From: Fidelibacterota bacterium
Lineage (GTDB): Bacteria; Fidelibacterota; Marinisomatia; Marinisomatales; UBA1611
DNA length: 52,671 nucleotides
Assembly (NCBI GenBank): GCA_002718655.1
Contig: PBFM01000017.1
Coordinates: 6,296-58,966 of the forward strand
Reading direction: 5' to 3'
The position numbers and the translations under genes were made by a program. The notes beneath the pieces were generated by a model. That model did not search any database and was not told the DNA's origin. It saw nothing but the letters and a program-made list of their open reading frames with translations. This document shows positions 25,000-34,695 of this stretch, in pieces. Position 1 is the stretch's first letter, and each line of letters starts with the position of its first letter.

Positions 25000-27568
25000 C
25001 TAAAAATCTTAATGCCTCAATTGGAGTCATTAAATCAATGTCAATATCTTCTAATTCTTTGCATAGCATCAGATATTTACTTTGAAAAACTTTCTCGTTA
25101 TCAATTCTTGCATTTAATTTGATATTGTTGGATTCATTTCCAGTTTTACTAATATACATATCTAGAAGTTCCTTTGCTCTTATTATTACCTTTTTAGGTA
25201 ACCCAGCCATTTTAGCGACATGAATGCCATAACTCTTATCACCAGGACCTTTAGCAATAGATCTCATAAAAATTATAGAATCTCCAAACTCTTTCACTTG
25301 CACATGATGATTTTCTAAACGTTCCAATGCATCTTCTAAATCAGTTAATTCATGATAATGTGTAGCAAAAACAGTACGTGGATTTACTCCCTCAGTATTA
25401 TGAAGATACTCAGTAATTGCCCATGCTAAGGATAAACCATCATACGTACTTGTACCTCTTCCTACTTCATCTAGTAAAATTAAACTTTGATTTGTAGCAT
25501 TATTTAAAATATTTGAAGCCTCATTCATTTCTACCAGAAATGTACTCTCACCTCCAGCGAGATTATCACTTGCCCCAACTCTAGTGAATAACCTATCAAC
25601 AATTCCAATTCTTGCACTGTCTGCTGGAACAAAACAACCAATTTGCGCCATAAGAGTTACCAATCCCAACTGCCTTAGGTATGTCGATTTGCCAGCCATA
25701 TTAGGACCAGTGAGTAAATGTATTTGATTATTTTTTGCATCCATTATTATGTCGTTTGGTATAAATTTTTCTGTTGATGGAAGCAATTTTTCTACTACTG
25801 GATGCCTTCCTTGTTTTATTATTAATACCGCCTCTTTTGTTAAAGTTGGCTTGACATAATTATTTTCTATTGATAGGGTGGCAAATGAGGTGTATAAATC
25901 TAGTTGTCCTATTGCTCTAGCATTTACCTGAATTACAGTCTTGTGATGTATTATATATTCACAAAGGTCAGAAAATAAATTCTTTTCTATTTCTAAAATT
26001 TTTTGTTCGGCATTTAGTACTCTCTCTTCATATTCTTTAAGACTATCAGTTATATATCTTTCTGTATTAACCAAAGTTTGTTTTCTAGTAAATGATTTAG
26101 GGATTTTTTCTTGGTGTCTCTTTGTTATTTCAATGTAATAGCCATAAACCTTATTGAATCCAACTTTTAACTTTGAAATATCTAATCGCTCTCTTAGTTC
26201 TTTTTCATACGATTTAATCCAATCCTTACCACTATTAAAAATCACTCTTAAATTATCGAGCTCTTCATCAAGTCCAGTTTTAAATACTTCACCATTTGTA
26301 ATATTTATTGGTGGATTTTCATTCAATGAACTTTTTATTTTTTCTACAATGCTAGAAGAATCTTGAAATAAATCAGAAATTATTTCCATATCTTTACTTT
26401 TGACTTTTGATAGTTCATTAATCCAAAAAGGTATTTTCTCCAAGGTGTTAGCAATTGAATAGGTATCTATAGGCGTGGATCGATTTTTGCTGATTTTCCC
26501 AAGTATCCTTTCTATATCAGAAATATTTTTTAAAGATTTCCTCAAAGTCTTCAATATTTCCTTTTTTTTTGAAAAATCTTCTACAATATTTAACCTCGAT
26601 TCCAACTGATGAAGGTCTGTCAGAGGATTCATTATTGAATATCTTAATAATCTACCACCCATTGATGTTTGAGTGATATCTATAATATTAATCAAAGTAC
26701 CGTGTACACCTTGTGAGGATAGAGATTGAAAAATTTCAAGATTTCTTATTGTGTATGTATCTAAACCCATAATGCCTTCATCACTTATCGGTGAAAGTTT
26801 TTGTATATGGTTTAAATTAGATGATAGATTATTCTTAATGTGGTTAATTAAAGCACCGGCAGCAGATATACCTAGATACATATTTTCACAACCAAATCCC
26901 TTGAGGGATTTAGTTTTAAAATGTTCAGTAAGTATCCTTTTTGCCGATTCATAATCAAACATCCAATTATCTATACGAGACATAAATGGCTGAAATTCTA
27001 AATACCATTTTGATTTAGAATAAATTGCATTTTCTGAGACAATGATTTCATGAGGTCTAAATTTTAATAATTGAACATTCAATTGATTTGTTTCACATTC
27101 TCCAGTATAAAATTCTCCGGTAGAAGAATCTAGAAAAGAAAAGCCAGATCTACCTTTTGAAGTAAAAATTGAGCCTATAAACCTATTTGATTTATCATTT
27201 AATGCTTGGTCACCTGTTAATGTACCAGGGGTTACAATCTCTACCACTTCCCTCTTAACAATTCCTTTTGAAAGCTTCGGATCTTCAACCTGTTCACAAA
27301 TAGCTACTCTGTGCCCAGACTTCACTAGTTTTGGCAAATAATTATCTAAGGCATGATATGGAAATCCAGCAAGGTCTACATTTGCTGCTTTCCCATTTGC
27401 TCTTTTTGTGAGGACTATACCAAGAACTTTAGACGTTATGATTGCATCATTGCAAAATGTTTCATAAAAATCTCCCATCCTGAAAAGAACTAAGGTATCC
27501 TTATATTTATTTTTGATTTCAAAAAACTGCCTCATAACGGGAGTATTGGTACTATTGTTTTTATTCAT
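24971..27568 (-). CDS. mutS: DNA mismatch repair protein MutS
   Basis: MutS recognises mispairs. The mismatch-binding F-Y-E motif is in F-R-M-G-D-F-Y-E near residue 31; Walker A is G-P-N-M-A-G-K-S-T in the C-terminal ATPase, followed by G-G-E-S-T-F (signature), L-L-D-E-V-G-R-G-T-S-T-Y-D-G (Walker B) and F-A-T-H-Y-H-E-L. At 865 residues it is a full-length MutS1. It overlaps the selB end by 8 bases. mutL is not in the window. Confidence 0.97.
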   Translation of the reverse strand: MNKNNSTNTPVMRQFFEIKNKYKDTLVLFRMGDFYETFCNDAIITSKVLGIVLTKRANGKAANVDLAGFPYHALDNYLPKLVKSGHRVAICEQVEDPKLSKGIVKREVVEIVTPGTLTGDQALNDKSNRFIGSIFTSKGRSGFSFLDSSTGEFYTGECETNQLNVQLLKFRPHEIIVSENAIYSKSKWYLEFQPFMSRIDNWMFDYESAKRILTEHFKTKSLKGFGCENMYLGISAAGALINHIKNNLSSNLNHIQKLSPISDEGIMGLDTYTIRNLEIFQSLSSQGVHGTLINIIDITQTSMGGRLLRYSIMNPLTDLHQLESRLNIVEDFSKKKEILKTLRKSLKNISDIERILGKISKNRSTPIDTYSIANTLEKIPFWINELSKVKSKDMEIISDLFQDSSSIVEKIKSSLNENPPINITNGEVFKTGLDEELDNLRVIFNSGKDWIKSYEKELRERLDISKLKVGFNKVYGYYIEITKRHQEKIPKSFTRKQTLVNTERYITDSLKEYEERVLNAEQKILEIEKNLFSDLCEYIIHHKTVIQVNARAIGQLDLYTSFATLSIENNYVKPTLTKEAVLIIKQGRHPVVEKLLPSTEKFIPNDIIMDAKNNQIHLLTGPNMAGKSTYLRQLGLVTLMAQIGCFVPADSARIGIVDRLFTRVGASDNLAGGESTFLVEMNEASNILNNATNQSLILLDEVGRGTSTYDGLSLAWAITEYLHNTEGVNPRTVFATHYHELTDLEDALERLENHHVQVKEFGDSIIFMRSIAKGPGDKSYGIHVAKMAGLPKKVIIRAKELLDMYISKTGNESNNIKLNARIDNEKVFQSKYLMLCKELEDIDIDLMTPIEALRFLDGLKKKYDL

Positions 27569-29432
27569 TTAACATCTCACCCTGGTATCTTATATTATCT
27601 ACCCGTTTTGTAAAATTATTTTTATCAAGATATTCAAGTAATGGTATTGCAGTTCTGCGAGTAAGACTTGTTATGTTTTTGAAATCACGTACTTTAAGTT
27701 GTTTAGTTTTAGAAAAATATTTTAATAGTTCAGAATGTAATTTATCTAATTTTTCAGAGTGTATATAAAGGTTGTTCCCTATTGCTGTCACCTTGTTTTC
27801 TTCAATTAAAATATGTAATAAGTTTCCTAGTCGTTTTTGCTGAATTTTTAAAGATTCTATGATTTCAATTAATAATAATGGTTTAAAACCACTCCTTTTT
27901 ATAAAATTTTCTATTTTGGTAATTTCTTCAATATCCTTTTCTGAAAGTTTATTTGTAAAATCTTTCAACGCATAGCCACCTTTATAATCTTGTATTATAT
28001 TCTTTTTGATTAAATCCATAATCAAATATGCTGACCACTCATCCGATATTTTCAGCTTGTTATTAATTGATTCAAAAGTTAAGACCTTTCTATATGGATT
28101 TATTGCATAACTATCAGAAAAATATTTTAAGATATAATCAGTAGCCATATTTTTACAATTATTTGAAAATAATAATCCACTATCTGATTTCATTAAATCT
28201 TTTAGTGCAAAATTGTCAATGTCAAAATTTGTATTGAAAAATTTTCCTTTCCAGAAATCTATTGATTTTGGTTTCCTCCAATTCAAATCTACTAGGAACT
28301 TAAATCTTGCTTCTTTATTTATTGGCATTTTTTTGAGCATTTTTTTCAATTTTCCCCACGGGTAGTCAGAATTCACGTCAAGAACTATACCTCCCCCGAC
28401 TGTATTCATAGGAGAATAGGAACGTATAACAAAACGATCTTCAAGAGCTACCGATATATAAGATTCTAATTTGATAAAAACATTTGCAATTTGTCCTTTT
28501 TCTAGCACGCTAATTCCATACATTGATATTCTACCTAAAACTTCAGATGTGCCGAAATGAAACCTGAGTCGTTGATTATTAATAATTTTCCATTTTGTTG
28601 AAGATATCATCAATACATTTGCAATAATTAATTTTGTAGGTTTAATTAATCCAGGGGTGCAAATTGTATTTCCTCTTTGGATGGAACTTAATTTTACATT
28701 GGAAAGATTAATTGCTGCACGATCGCCATTGCTTACTTCCTGAGTAACTCCACCATGAGATTGTATTCCTCTTATTCTAGCTTTTATTGTAGAGGGCAAT
28801 ATTTCAATTTCGTCTCCAGTTTGGACAAAACCATTTACAACTGTACCTGTTACAACAGTTCCAAATCCTGTTTTACTAAAAACTCGATCAACATTCATTC
28901 TAAAACGTTTTGGCTCCCTTTGAGGCTTTGCATCAAAAACAATGTTTACTATTTTAGATTTTAGGCTTTCAATACCATCACCATTCAAATTATTTATTCG
29001 GTGCATTGATAAGAATTCAAACCCACGATCCATTAATAATTCTCGAATATCTAGTTCAACAAGGTCTATCCATTCTAAATCCTTCACAATATCTACTTTG
29101 GTTATTGCTACCCATCCTTTATTGACTCCAAGAATGGTAAGTATATCTAGATGCTCTATTGTTTGAGGCATTATACCATCATCTGCAGCAACAACAATCA
29201 AACCATAATGTATATTTGCAGCTCCAGCAGCCATATTACGAATAAATTTTTCATGCCCAGGGACATCAATTATTGTTATTGATTCATTTAGGTATGCAAA
29301 ACCTAAATCAATTGTCATCCCTCTTTCTTTCTCTTGTACAAGATTATCGGTATTTACACCAGTAAGTGCTTTGACTAAAGAGGTTTTACCGTGGTCAATA
29401 TGACCTGCAGTGCCAACCACTAACTGTGACAC
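27561..29432 (-). CDS. selB: Selenocysteine-specific elongation factor SelB
   Basis: SelB brings Sec-tRNA to UGA codons marked by a SECIS hairpin. The GTPase begins [12 protein letters not shown] (G1), with [12 protein letters not shown] (G3) and I-T-K-V-D (G4), then EF-Tu-like domains 2-3 ([15 protein letters not shown]), and about 250 C-terminal residues in winged-helix repeats ending [13 protein letters not shown], the SECIS-binding domain. At 623 residues it is complete. It is 1 base after selA and overlaps mutS. Confidence 0.95.
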   Translation of the reverse strand: MSQLVVGTAGHIDHGKTSLVKALTGVNTDNLVQEKERGMTIDLGFAYLNESITIIDVPGHEKFIRNMAAGAANIHYGLIVVAADDGIMPQTIEHLDILTILGVNKGWVAITKVDIVKDLEWIDLVELDIRELLMDRGFEFLSMHRINNLNGDGIESLKSKIVNIVFDAKPQREPKRFRMNVDRVFSKTGFGTVVTGTVVNGFVQTGDEIEILPSTIKARIRGIQSHGGVTQEVSNGDRAAINLSNVKLSSIQRGNTICTPGLIKPTKLIIANVLMISSTKWKIINNQRLRFHFGTSEVLGRISMYGISVLEKGQIANVFIKLESYISVALEDRFVIRSYSPMNTVGGGIVLDVNSDYPWGKLKKMLKKMPINKEARFKFLVDLNWRKPKSIDFWKGKFFNTNFDIDNFALKDLMKSDSGLLFSNNCKNMATDYILKYFSDSYAINPYRKVLTFESINNKLKISDEWSAYLIMDLIKKNIIQDYKGGYALKDFTNKLSEKDIEEITKIENFIKRSGFKPLLLIEIIESLKIQQKRLGNLLHILIEENKVTAIGNNLYIHSEKLDKLHSELLKYFSKTKQLKVRDFKNITSLTRRTAIPLLEYLDKNNFTKRVDNIRYQGEMLNE

Positions 29433-29433
29433 C

Positions 29434-30807
29434 TTATACCTCTTGTATTGCTTTTGCTAATTTTACTACCTGATTAGGTAATACAGCTTTTAGATCAATA
29501 AAAAATTTTTCTGAAGATACATAACCAACTACAGGAATTTTTCCACAGCGAAATTTTTGGGCTAATTTGTTGACACTTATTGACTTAGGTTCAAAGGATA
29601 ATGCCATACTATTTATTTGTTCATCTGGTAATGAACCACTTCCTGCTTCTACTATTGAATTCTGAAGTTTTATTCTCAACTTTTGAATTTTATTTTTCGT
29701 TTGGTAGTTTAAAATCTTCAATCCTCTATTTTTTAATGTACTTTGAGAAGTAGTCAACATCTTTAATGTAATATTATTATTAGTGAAACTACCATCACGA
29801 TATGTTCTAAGTGTTTCTTCAATAAGACCTATTGTTATTTTATCACAACGCAAAACCCTATATAAAGGGTTTGATTGTAATGCGCTAATATATTTCTTTT
29901 TCCCAACAACTAAACCAGACTGGGGGCCACCAATTAGTTTATCGCCAGAGAATGTTAATATATCCGGTTTATTTTTCATTATGTTTTTTATCGGTATCTC
30001 ATTTGCTAATCCAAATGTATTCATATTAAATATTGAACCGCTACCCCAATCAATCATGAAGGGTATGTTATTTTCAACACAAATTTTTCCAAGTTCATTT
30101 AATGGAACAGTGTTTGTAAAACCCTTAATAACATAGTTACTCGTATGAACCCAAAGAATGAGCTTAGTATTTTTTGATATTGCATTAATATAATCATTTA
30201 TATGAGTCCTATTAGTAGTACCCACCTCTTTAAGAATAGCTCCACTTTTCTCTATGATATCTGGTATCCTAAACGATCCACCAATCTCTACTAACTGTCC
30301 TCTAGAAACGATTACCTCACCACCTTCTGCAAATTCATTAATTGCTAACATTACTGCAGCAGCATTATTATTTACACATAATGAAGACTCACTATTACAA
30401 ATAGCACTTAAATGTTCTCTTATATGCTTTTGTCTATCCCCACGTTGACCAGATTCTAAATCAAATTCTAGGTTTACATACCCTTCCATACGCTTTGAAA
30501 TTGTTCTTAACGTATTGAAAAGGAATGGAGATCTTCCAAAACCAGTATGCAATACTATGCCTGTACCGTTAATTATATTTACTAAGCTATTAGAAGATTT
30601 TTTCAAAACTTCATATGAAATTTTTTCCAGAATTTCTTCTCTTGTTGAAGATATCTGATTATTTTTTATTTTGAGACGGAGCTTTTCGAATTCTTTTTTT
30701 ATTAAATATTTCAAATAGCTATGGTGTAATGAAGTATTATTTTTTAAACATACTAATACCTCATTCATTGAGGGTAAGTCATATAATGTAGTATTATTTC
30801 TAACCAT
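29434..30807 (-). CDS. selA: L-seryl-tRNA(Sec) selenium transferase SelA
   Basis: SelA converts Ser-tRNA(Sec) to Sec-tRNA(Sec) with selenophosphate. Marks: I-I-N-G-T-G-I-V-L-H-T-G-F-G-R near 78, R-G-D-R near 122, and the PLP lysine Lys290 in F-S-G-D-K-L-I-G-G-P-Q-S-G. The length of 457 is typical. The start is supported by a GAGGAAGG Shine-Dalgarno (30821-30814) 6-7 bases before the ATG. With selB it forms the insertion machinery, so this organism probably makes selenoproteins. selD and the selC tRNA were not found in the window. Confidence 0.95.
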   Translation of the reverse strand: MVRNNTTLYDLPSMNEVLVCLKNNTSLHHSYLKYLIKKEFEKLRLKIKNNQISSTREEILEKISYEVLKKSSNSLVNIINGTGIVLHTGFGRSPFLFNTLRTISKRMEGYVNLEFDLESGQRGDRQKHIREHLSAICNSESSLCVNNNAAAVMLAINEFAEGGEVIVSRGQLVEIGGSFRIPDIIEKSGAILKEVGTTNRTHINDYINAISKNTKLILWVHTSNYVIKGFTNTVPLNELGKICVENNIPFMIDWGSGSIFNMNTFGLANEIPIKNIMKNKPDILTFSGDKLIGGPQSGLVVGKKKYISALQSNPLYRVLRCDKITIGLIEETLRTYRDGSFTNNNITLKMLTTSQSTLKNRGLKILNYQTKNKIQKLRIKLQNSIVEAGSGSLPDEQINSMALSFEPKSISVNKLAQKFRCGKIPVVGYVSSEKFFIDLKAVLPNQVVKLAKAIQEV

Positions 30808-30817
30808 AGAATTCCTT

Positions 30818-30842
30818 CCTCAAAATATTTTAATAGTTGAGG
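30818..30842 (-). repeat. Inverted repeat overlapping the selA ribosome binding site
   Basis: CCTCAA (30818-30823) and TTGAGG (30837-30842) form a 6-base stem with a 13-base AT-rich loop. In the minus-strand RNA the 3' arm contains the GAGG of the selA Shine-Dalgarno, so the hairpin could lower selA translation. Alternatively it is a weak terminator remnant after rplS; no U-tract follows. The rest of the 114-base rplS-selA gap shows nothing else, and it is not tRNA-like. Confidence 0.3.
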
Positions 30843-30921
30843 AAATAGTAATCTTACTTATGAATATATAATAGAGTAGACTAGCGAATTCTTATCAAAT
30901 TATTAATTTTTTTCTATAGAA

Positions 30922-31269
30922 TTAACGTTTTTCTTCTATTCGAGCGGCTTTTGAACCTGTAACATTCTTTAAATAATTGAGTTTTGCTCTACGAACTTTA
31001 CCTCTTCTTTTTACATCAATAGAAGATATCAAAGGCGAGTGAAGAGGGAAAATTCTCTCTACACCTATGCCGTTTGTGATTTTCCTTACGGTAAAAGAAG
31101 CATTCAAACCGTGTCCACCTTTCCTTGCGATAACAACACCCTCGTATTTTTGAATACGTTCTTTATTTCCTTCTTTGACCCTAACATCTACTGCTACAGT
31201 ATCTCCTGAATCAAATTCAGGTATGTCATTCTTTAAAAATTCTTTTGTTGCTTCATAAATTTTATTCAT
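30922..31269 (-). CDS. rplS: 50S ribosomal protein bL19
   Basis: bL19 sits at the 30S-50S interface. The sequence has [16 protein letters not shown], the [12 protein letters not shown] block, F-T-V-R-K-I and [11 protein letters not shown], all diagnostic. The 115 residues are normal. It overlaps trmD by 8 bases and ends the classical ffh-rpsP-rimM-trmD-rplS operon. Confidence 0.97.
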   Translation of the reverse strand: MNKIYEATKEFLKNDIPEFDSGDTVAVDVRVKEGNKERIQKYEGVVIARKGGHGLNASFTVRKITNGIGVERIFPLHSPLISSIDVKRRGKVRRAKLNYLKNVTGSKAARIEEKR

Positions 31270-31987
31270 TATTATTCTCCAAATCTCTCATTTTTAAGTA
31301 TTTTTTCCATAAATCATTTCTTTTATTTTTTGTGCGATTTTCTCTTTGAGCCATTCTCCAATTTGAAATATTTTCGTGATGACCACTTAATAATACGTTA
31401 GGAACTTTTATACCATTCACTATCCTAGGCTGAGTATAATGAGGGTGATCTAATAAACCTAATGTAAATGTATCAGACAACGCTGAATTAAGATTATTTA
31501 AAGTACCTGGCACAAGTCTTAATGCACTATCAAGCATCATCATAGCAGGAATCTCACCGCTTGTCATAATAAAATCCCCAACTGAATATTCGATTGTAAC
31601 ATATTTTTCAATAATTCTTTCATCTATACCTTTATAATGACCACATATAAATATGATATTATCAAGACCACTTACTTTCTCTGCTGCATTTTGATTCCAT
31701 AATAAACCTTGGGGTGATGGATAAATAATATTAACATTTTTTGAGTTTCCAATAAAATCAAATGCACATCCTATGGCACTAATTAAAGGCTCTGCCATCA
31801 TTATCATACCATCACCACCACCAAATGGTGTATCATCAATTTGTTTATAATTACCAATGCCATGCTCTCTTAAATCTATAGTTTGGATTTCTGCGACCTT
31901 ATTATGAATAGATTTCCTTATTATACTATTTTTAATTAAAATTTCAATCACATCAGGAACCGGAGTGATAATTGCAATTTTTTTCAA
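31262..31987 (-). CDS. trmD: tRNA (guanine37-N1)-methyltransferase TrmD
   Basis: TrmD methylates G37 next to the anticodon, preventing +1 frameshifts. Visible are [11 protein letters not shown] near 55, Y-P-S-P-Q-G near 90, G-H-Y-K-G-I-D-E-R near 115, and the trefoil-knot segment [11 protein letters not shown] near 135. The 241 residues are usual. It overlaps rimM by 4 bases. Confidence 0.97.
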   Translation of the reverse strand: MKKIAIITPVPDVIEILIKNSIIRKSIHNKVAEIQTIDLREHGIGNYKQIDDTPFGGGDGMIMMAEPLISAIGCAFDFIGNSKNVNIIYPSPQGLLWNQNAAEKVSGLDNIIFICGHYKGIDERIIEKYVTIEYSVGDFIMTSGEIPAMMMLDSALRLVPGTLNNLNSALSDTFTLGLLDHPHYTQPRIVNGIKVPNVLLSGHHENISNWRMAQRENRTKNKRNDLWKKYLKMRDLENNNE

Positions 31988-32487
31988 TCTAACAAACCAT
32001 CCATAGGAGATATAATTATTGTTCTAAGTTGGTAATCTATATTTTTTATAACCTCAGGTATTATGGGTATTAAATATTCCAAATTATTTTTAGTTATAAC
32101 ATATACATCATTGCTTGGTAGCCACATAACATCCTTAAGTACTCCTACATTTTTACCTTCAAGGGTAACAACATCATATCCAACTAAAACTTTACTTATT
32201 AAGTTAATCCCATCATCTGCATCAGCCTGAGCAAATAAAATCTTACCAACAATTTTTAATGCATCATTAATTGTATTCACACCACAGAATTTAAAACTTC
32301 GTTTTTTCCCAATACCTAATATAAACTCAAGTTTAATAGCTTCAGATTGTTCTTGAGAGTCACCTAACGTTAGGCTTGGATTATTAATATAATCATCAAA
32401 ATATCTTGATAATGGTCGCAGCCTAACCCTACCATCTAATCCAGATGTTTTTGTAATTTTAGCTATAGGATGAACACGCGATTGCAT
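31984..32487 (-). CDS. rimM: Ribosome maturation factor RimM
   Basis: RimM binds bS19 and helps 16S processing. The N-terminal beta-barrel starts with I-A-K-I-T-K-T-S-G-L-D-G-R-V-R-L (standing for the usual G-x-x-x-x-x-x-G-L-x-G-x-V) and the PRC-barrel includes L-V-G-Y-D-V-V-T and G-V-L-K-D-V-M-W-L-P-S-N-D-V-Y. At 167 residues it has family length. It abuts the KH-domain gene and overlaps trmD. Confidence 0.93.
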   Translation of the reverse strand: MQSRVHPIAKITKTSGLDGRVRLRPLSRYFDDYINNPSLTLGDSQEQSEAIKLEFILGIGKKRSFKFCGVNTINDALKIVGKILFAQADADDGINLISKVLVGYDVVTLEGKNVGVLKDVMWLPSNDVYVITKNNLEYLIPIIPEVIKNIDYQLRTIIISPMDGLLD

Positions 32488-32733
32488 TCAATCAATTACA
32501 TCAAGCCTTGCACGCTTTCCACCTTGTTTTGCATTGATGGCAAATACAAGAGTACGAATTGCTGATATATTTCTTCCACCTTTACCAATCACCTTGCCAT
32601 AGTCTCCATCACCTACAGTTAATTCGTAAATAATTCGCTGTTCAGTTTCGACTATATCTACTTTTACCTCATCAGGTTTATCAACCAACAGTTTAATTGC
32701 CTGTTCAATGAACTCTAACATAAGATCCTCCAT
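32488..32733 (-). CDS. khpA: KH-domain RNA-binding protein (KhpA/YlqC family)
   Basis: An 81-residue protein with the KH signature D-Y-G-K-V-I-G-K-G-G-R-N-I-S-A-I-R in the middle. KhpA binds RNA and, with KhpB, affects cell envelope and sRNA biology in some bacteria. Its place between rpsP and rimM is conserved widely. A GGAGG Shine-Dalgarno precedes the ATG. Confidence 0.93.
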   Translation of the reverse strand: MEDLMLEFIEQAIKLLVDKPDEVKVDIVETEQRIIYELTVGDGDYGKVIGKGGRNISAIRTLVFAINAKQGGKRARLDVID

Positions 32734-32759
32734 TTTAATAACTGACTCATAAATTATAT

Positions 32760-33278
32760 TTATTCTTCCTCGGAAGCTGAATCGGCATCAGACTTATTTG
32801 ATATTCCATCTTCGTGATTATCAACATTCGTTATATCTGCATCTGACTCGTTTTTAGCTATTTTTTCGATACCAGCATCTTGTTCACCATTTTCTTTAGC
32901 TTCCCTCTTTTTTTCTTTACTTAATGCGATCTTTTCAGCACGATTTTTTAGAACATTTTCTCTTTCAAGGTCCCATTTTTTCATTTCTTTTTCTATCTCG
33001 GAATCATCTTTCCCTTGCTGCATTAGATGCCATCGGTAAGACAATCCAGATCGACGCATTATTTTTTTTACTGCTTTAGTTGGTAAGGCACCCTCTTTTA
33101 ACCAATAAAGAATTCTATCCTCATTCAAGTCGTATGAATGATTGGTATCAATAGGGTTGTACCATCCAAGTTGTTCAATTGCAGCACCATCTCTTCTTTT
33201 TCGTGAATCCATTGTGACCATTCTATAAAACGGGCTATTTCTCCGTCCAATACGTTTCAATCTAATTTTTGTGGCCAA
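32760..33278 (-). CDS. rpsP: 30S ribosomal protein bS16 with long charged C-terminal tail
   Basis: The first ~85 residues are bS16: K-I-R-L-K-R-I-G-R-R-N-S-P-F-Y-R, D-S-R-K-R-R-D-G, L-G-W-Y-N-P and W-L-K-E-G-A-L-P-T. The remaining ~85 residues are a Lys/Glu-rich helix followed by an Asp/Ser/Asn-rich acidic end with two similar S-D-A-D steps. Total length 172 against the usual 80-90; extended bS16 is known in Bacteroidota, but the sequence of this tail is low-complexity. A clear AAGGAG Shine-Dalgarno precedes it. It follows ffh by 20 bases. Confidence 0.95.
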   Translation of the reverse strand: MATKIRLKRIGRRNSPFYRMVTMDSRKRRDGAAIEQLGWYNPIDTNHSYDLNEDRILYWLKEGALPTKAVKKIMRRSGLSYRWHLMQQGKDDSEIEKEMKKWDLERENVLKNRAEKIALSKEKKREAKENGEQDAGIEKIAKNESDADITNVDNHEDGISNKSDADSASEEE

Positions 33279-33298
33279 TTTATTTCTCCTTCTTTGTT

Positions 33299-34624
33299 CT
33301 AATTACCCAAATTTACCATATTTGGTAACATTATTTTCTTTTGTTTTTTTATTTTTTTCATCATTTTTTTCATCTGAAAGTATTGCTTTAATAACATATT
33401 CACCTCTTGTACAGCTCTACCGCTACCTTTTGATATCCTTAATCTACGACTTCCATCGATAATTTCTGGCATTTTCCTCTCATAAGGTGTCATTGAATTT
33501 ATTATTGCCTCAGTCCAATTAATCTGTTGATCTTTATAATTCATTTTTTTTAATATATTTGATTCTAGTCCAGGTATTAGTTCTAAAATCTGATTTATTG
33601 GCCCCATTTTTTTTATCTGAATTATTTGATCTCTAAAATCATCTAAATCAAACGAACCATTATCAATTTTTTCATTCAAATTAAACATTTTTTCATTATC
33701 GAAAGCCCTTTCTGCTTTCTCAACTAGGGATACTACATCACCAAAACCTAGGATGCGGTTGGCTGTTCTTTTTGCATGAAATTGTTCAATGCCTTCCAGT
33801 GATTCTGAATTACCAATATATTTTATAGGAATACCTGTTACTTCTTTAATTGATAATGCTGCGCCAGCTCTTGAATTACCATCCATTTTTGTTAAAACTA
33901 AACCACTTACTGGTAATTCAATATTAAATTTCTTGGCAAATGCAACGGCATCTTGTCCTGTCATTCCATCAACAACTAAAAGTGTTTCATCAGGTTTAAC
34001 ATTCAATGAAATTTCCTTTAATTCAGCCATCATTTGATTATCATTATGTAATCTTCCTGCAGTATCTATAATTAAAACATCAATATTTAGAGAACGCGCT
34101 TTATTAATAGCATTTTTACAAATAATTAAAGAATTTTTGATTTTCTCATAATAAACAGGAACATTTATCTTCTCCCCTAGTTTTTTTAGCTGGTCTACAG
34201 CAGCAGGTCTATTCGTGTCTGCAGCCACTAACATTATGGACATATTATTGTTTTTTAACTTGAGTGCAAGTTTTGCTGCGGTAGTAGTTTTTCCGGCACC
34301 CTGCAAACCAACCATTAATATTATAGAAGGACTATTATTTAATATCAAATCAGAATTTTCTGATTTTAATAATATTGTGAGCTCATCTCTAATAATTTTA
34401 ATAAACTGCTCACCAGGTTTTATTGTATTTAGTACTTTTGTACCTATTACTTTTTCTTCAATTCTTGATGTAAATGACTTAACTACTTTAAAGTTTACAT
34501 CAGCATCAAGAAGCGACCTTCTTACTTGCCTTACTGTTTCTCTTACATTTAATTCAGTGATTTTCCCTAGCCCACGAATATTTCTGAAAATTGATTGAAA
34601 TTGATTTTTTAATTGATTAAACAT
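33299..34624 (-). CDS. ffh: Signal recognition particle protein Ffh
   Basis: Ffh binds signal sequences and 4.5S RNA and delivers ribosomes to FtsY. The N domain is followed by the G domain with G1 G-L-Q-G-A-G-K-T-T near residue 106, D-T-N-R-P-A-A, D-T-A-G-R-L-H, T-K-M-D-G-N-S-R-A-G-A, then the M domain with a P-G-L-E linker, S-M-T-P-Y-E-R and the R-R-L-R-I-S-K-G-S-G RNA-binding turn. It is complete at 441 residues. Upstream, a 71-base gap holds a 16-base dyad (34648-34663). Confidence 0.97.
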   Translation of the reverse strand: MFNQLKNQFQSIFRNIRGLGKITELNVRETVRQVRRSLLDADVNFKVVKSFTSRIEEKVIGTKVLNTIKPGEQFIKIIRDELTILLKSENSDLILNNSPSIILMVGLQGAGKTTTAAKLALKLKNNNMSIMLVAADTNRPAAVDQLKKLGEKINVPVYYEKIKNSLIICKNAINKARSLNIDVLIIDTAGRLHNDNQMMAELKEISLNVKPDETLLVVDGMTGQDAVAFAKKFNIELPVSGLVLTKMDGNSRAGAALSIKEVTGIPIKYIGNSESLEGIEQFHAKRTANRILGFGDVVSLVEKAERAFDNEKMFNLNEKIDNGSFDLDDFRDQIIQIKKMGPINQILELIPGLESNILKKMNYKDQQINWTEAIINSMTPYERKMPEIIDGSRRLRISKGSGRAVQEVNMLLKQYFQMKKMMKKIKKQKKIMLPNMVNLGN

Positions 34625-34647
34625 CTTTTATATAAGTAGTCATATCG

Positions 34648-34663
34648 TCTCTAAAATTAGAGA
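34648..34663. repeat. Perfect 16-base dyad between the TonB receptor gene and ffh
   Basis: TCTCTAA/TTAGAGA arms meet with almost no loop (6-base stem, 4-base loop as RNA). It lies 33 bases after the receptor stop and 24 bases before the ffh ATG. It could end the receptor transcript or be a protein site for ffh control, but no U-tract follows on the minus strand, so the terminator reading is weak. Confidence 0.3.
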
Positions 34664-34695
34664 TATTAATGAATAATGAAAATTATAATGAAAAT

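Noticed and set aside
30808-30921. Possible tRNA(Sec) gene beside selA
   Set aside because: The gap is AT-rich with no acceptor stem, T-arm or CCA; only a short hairpin is seen.
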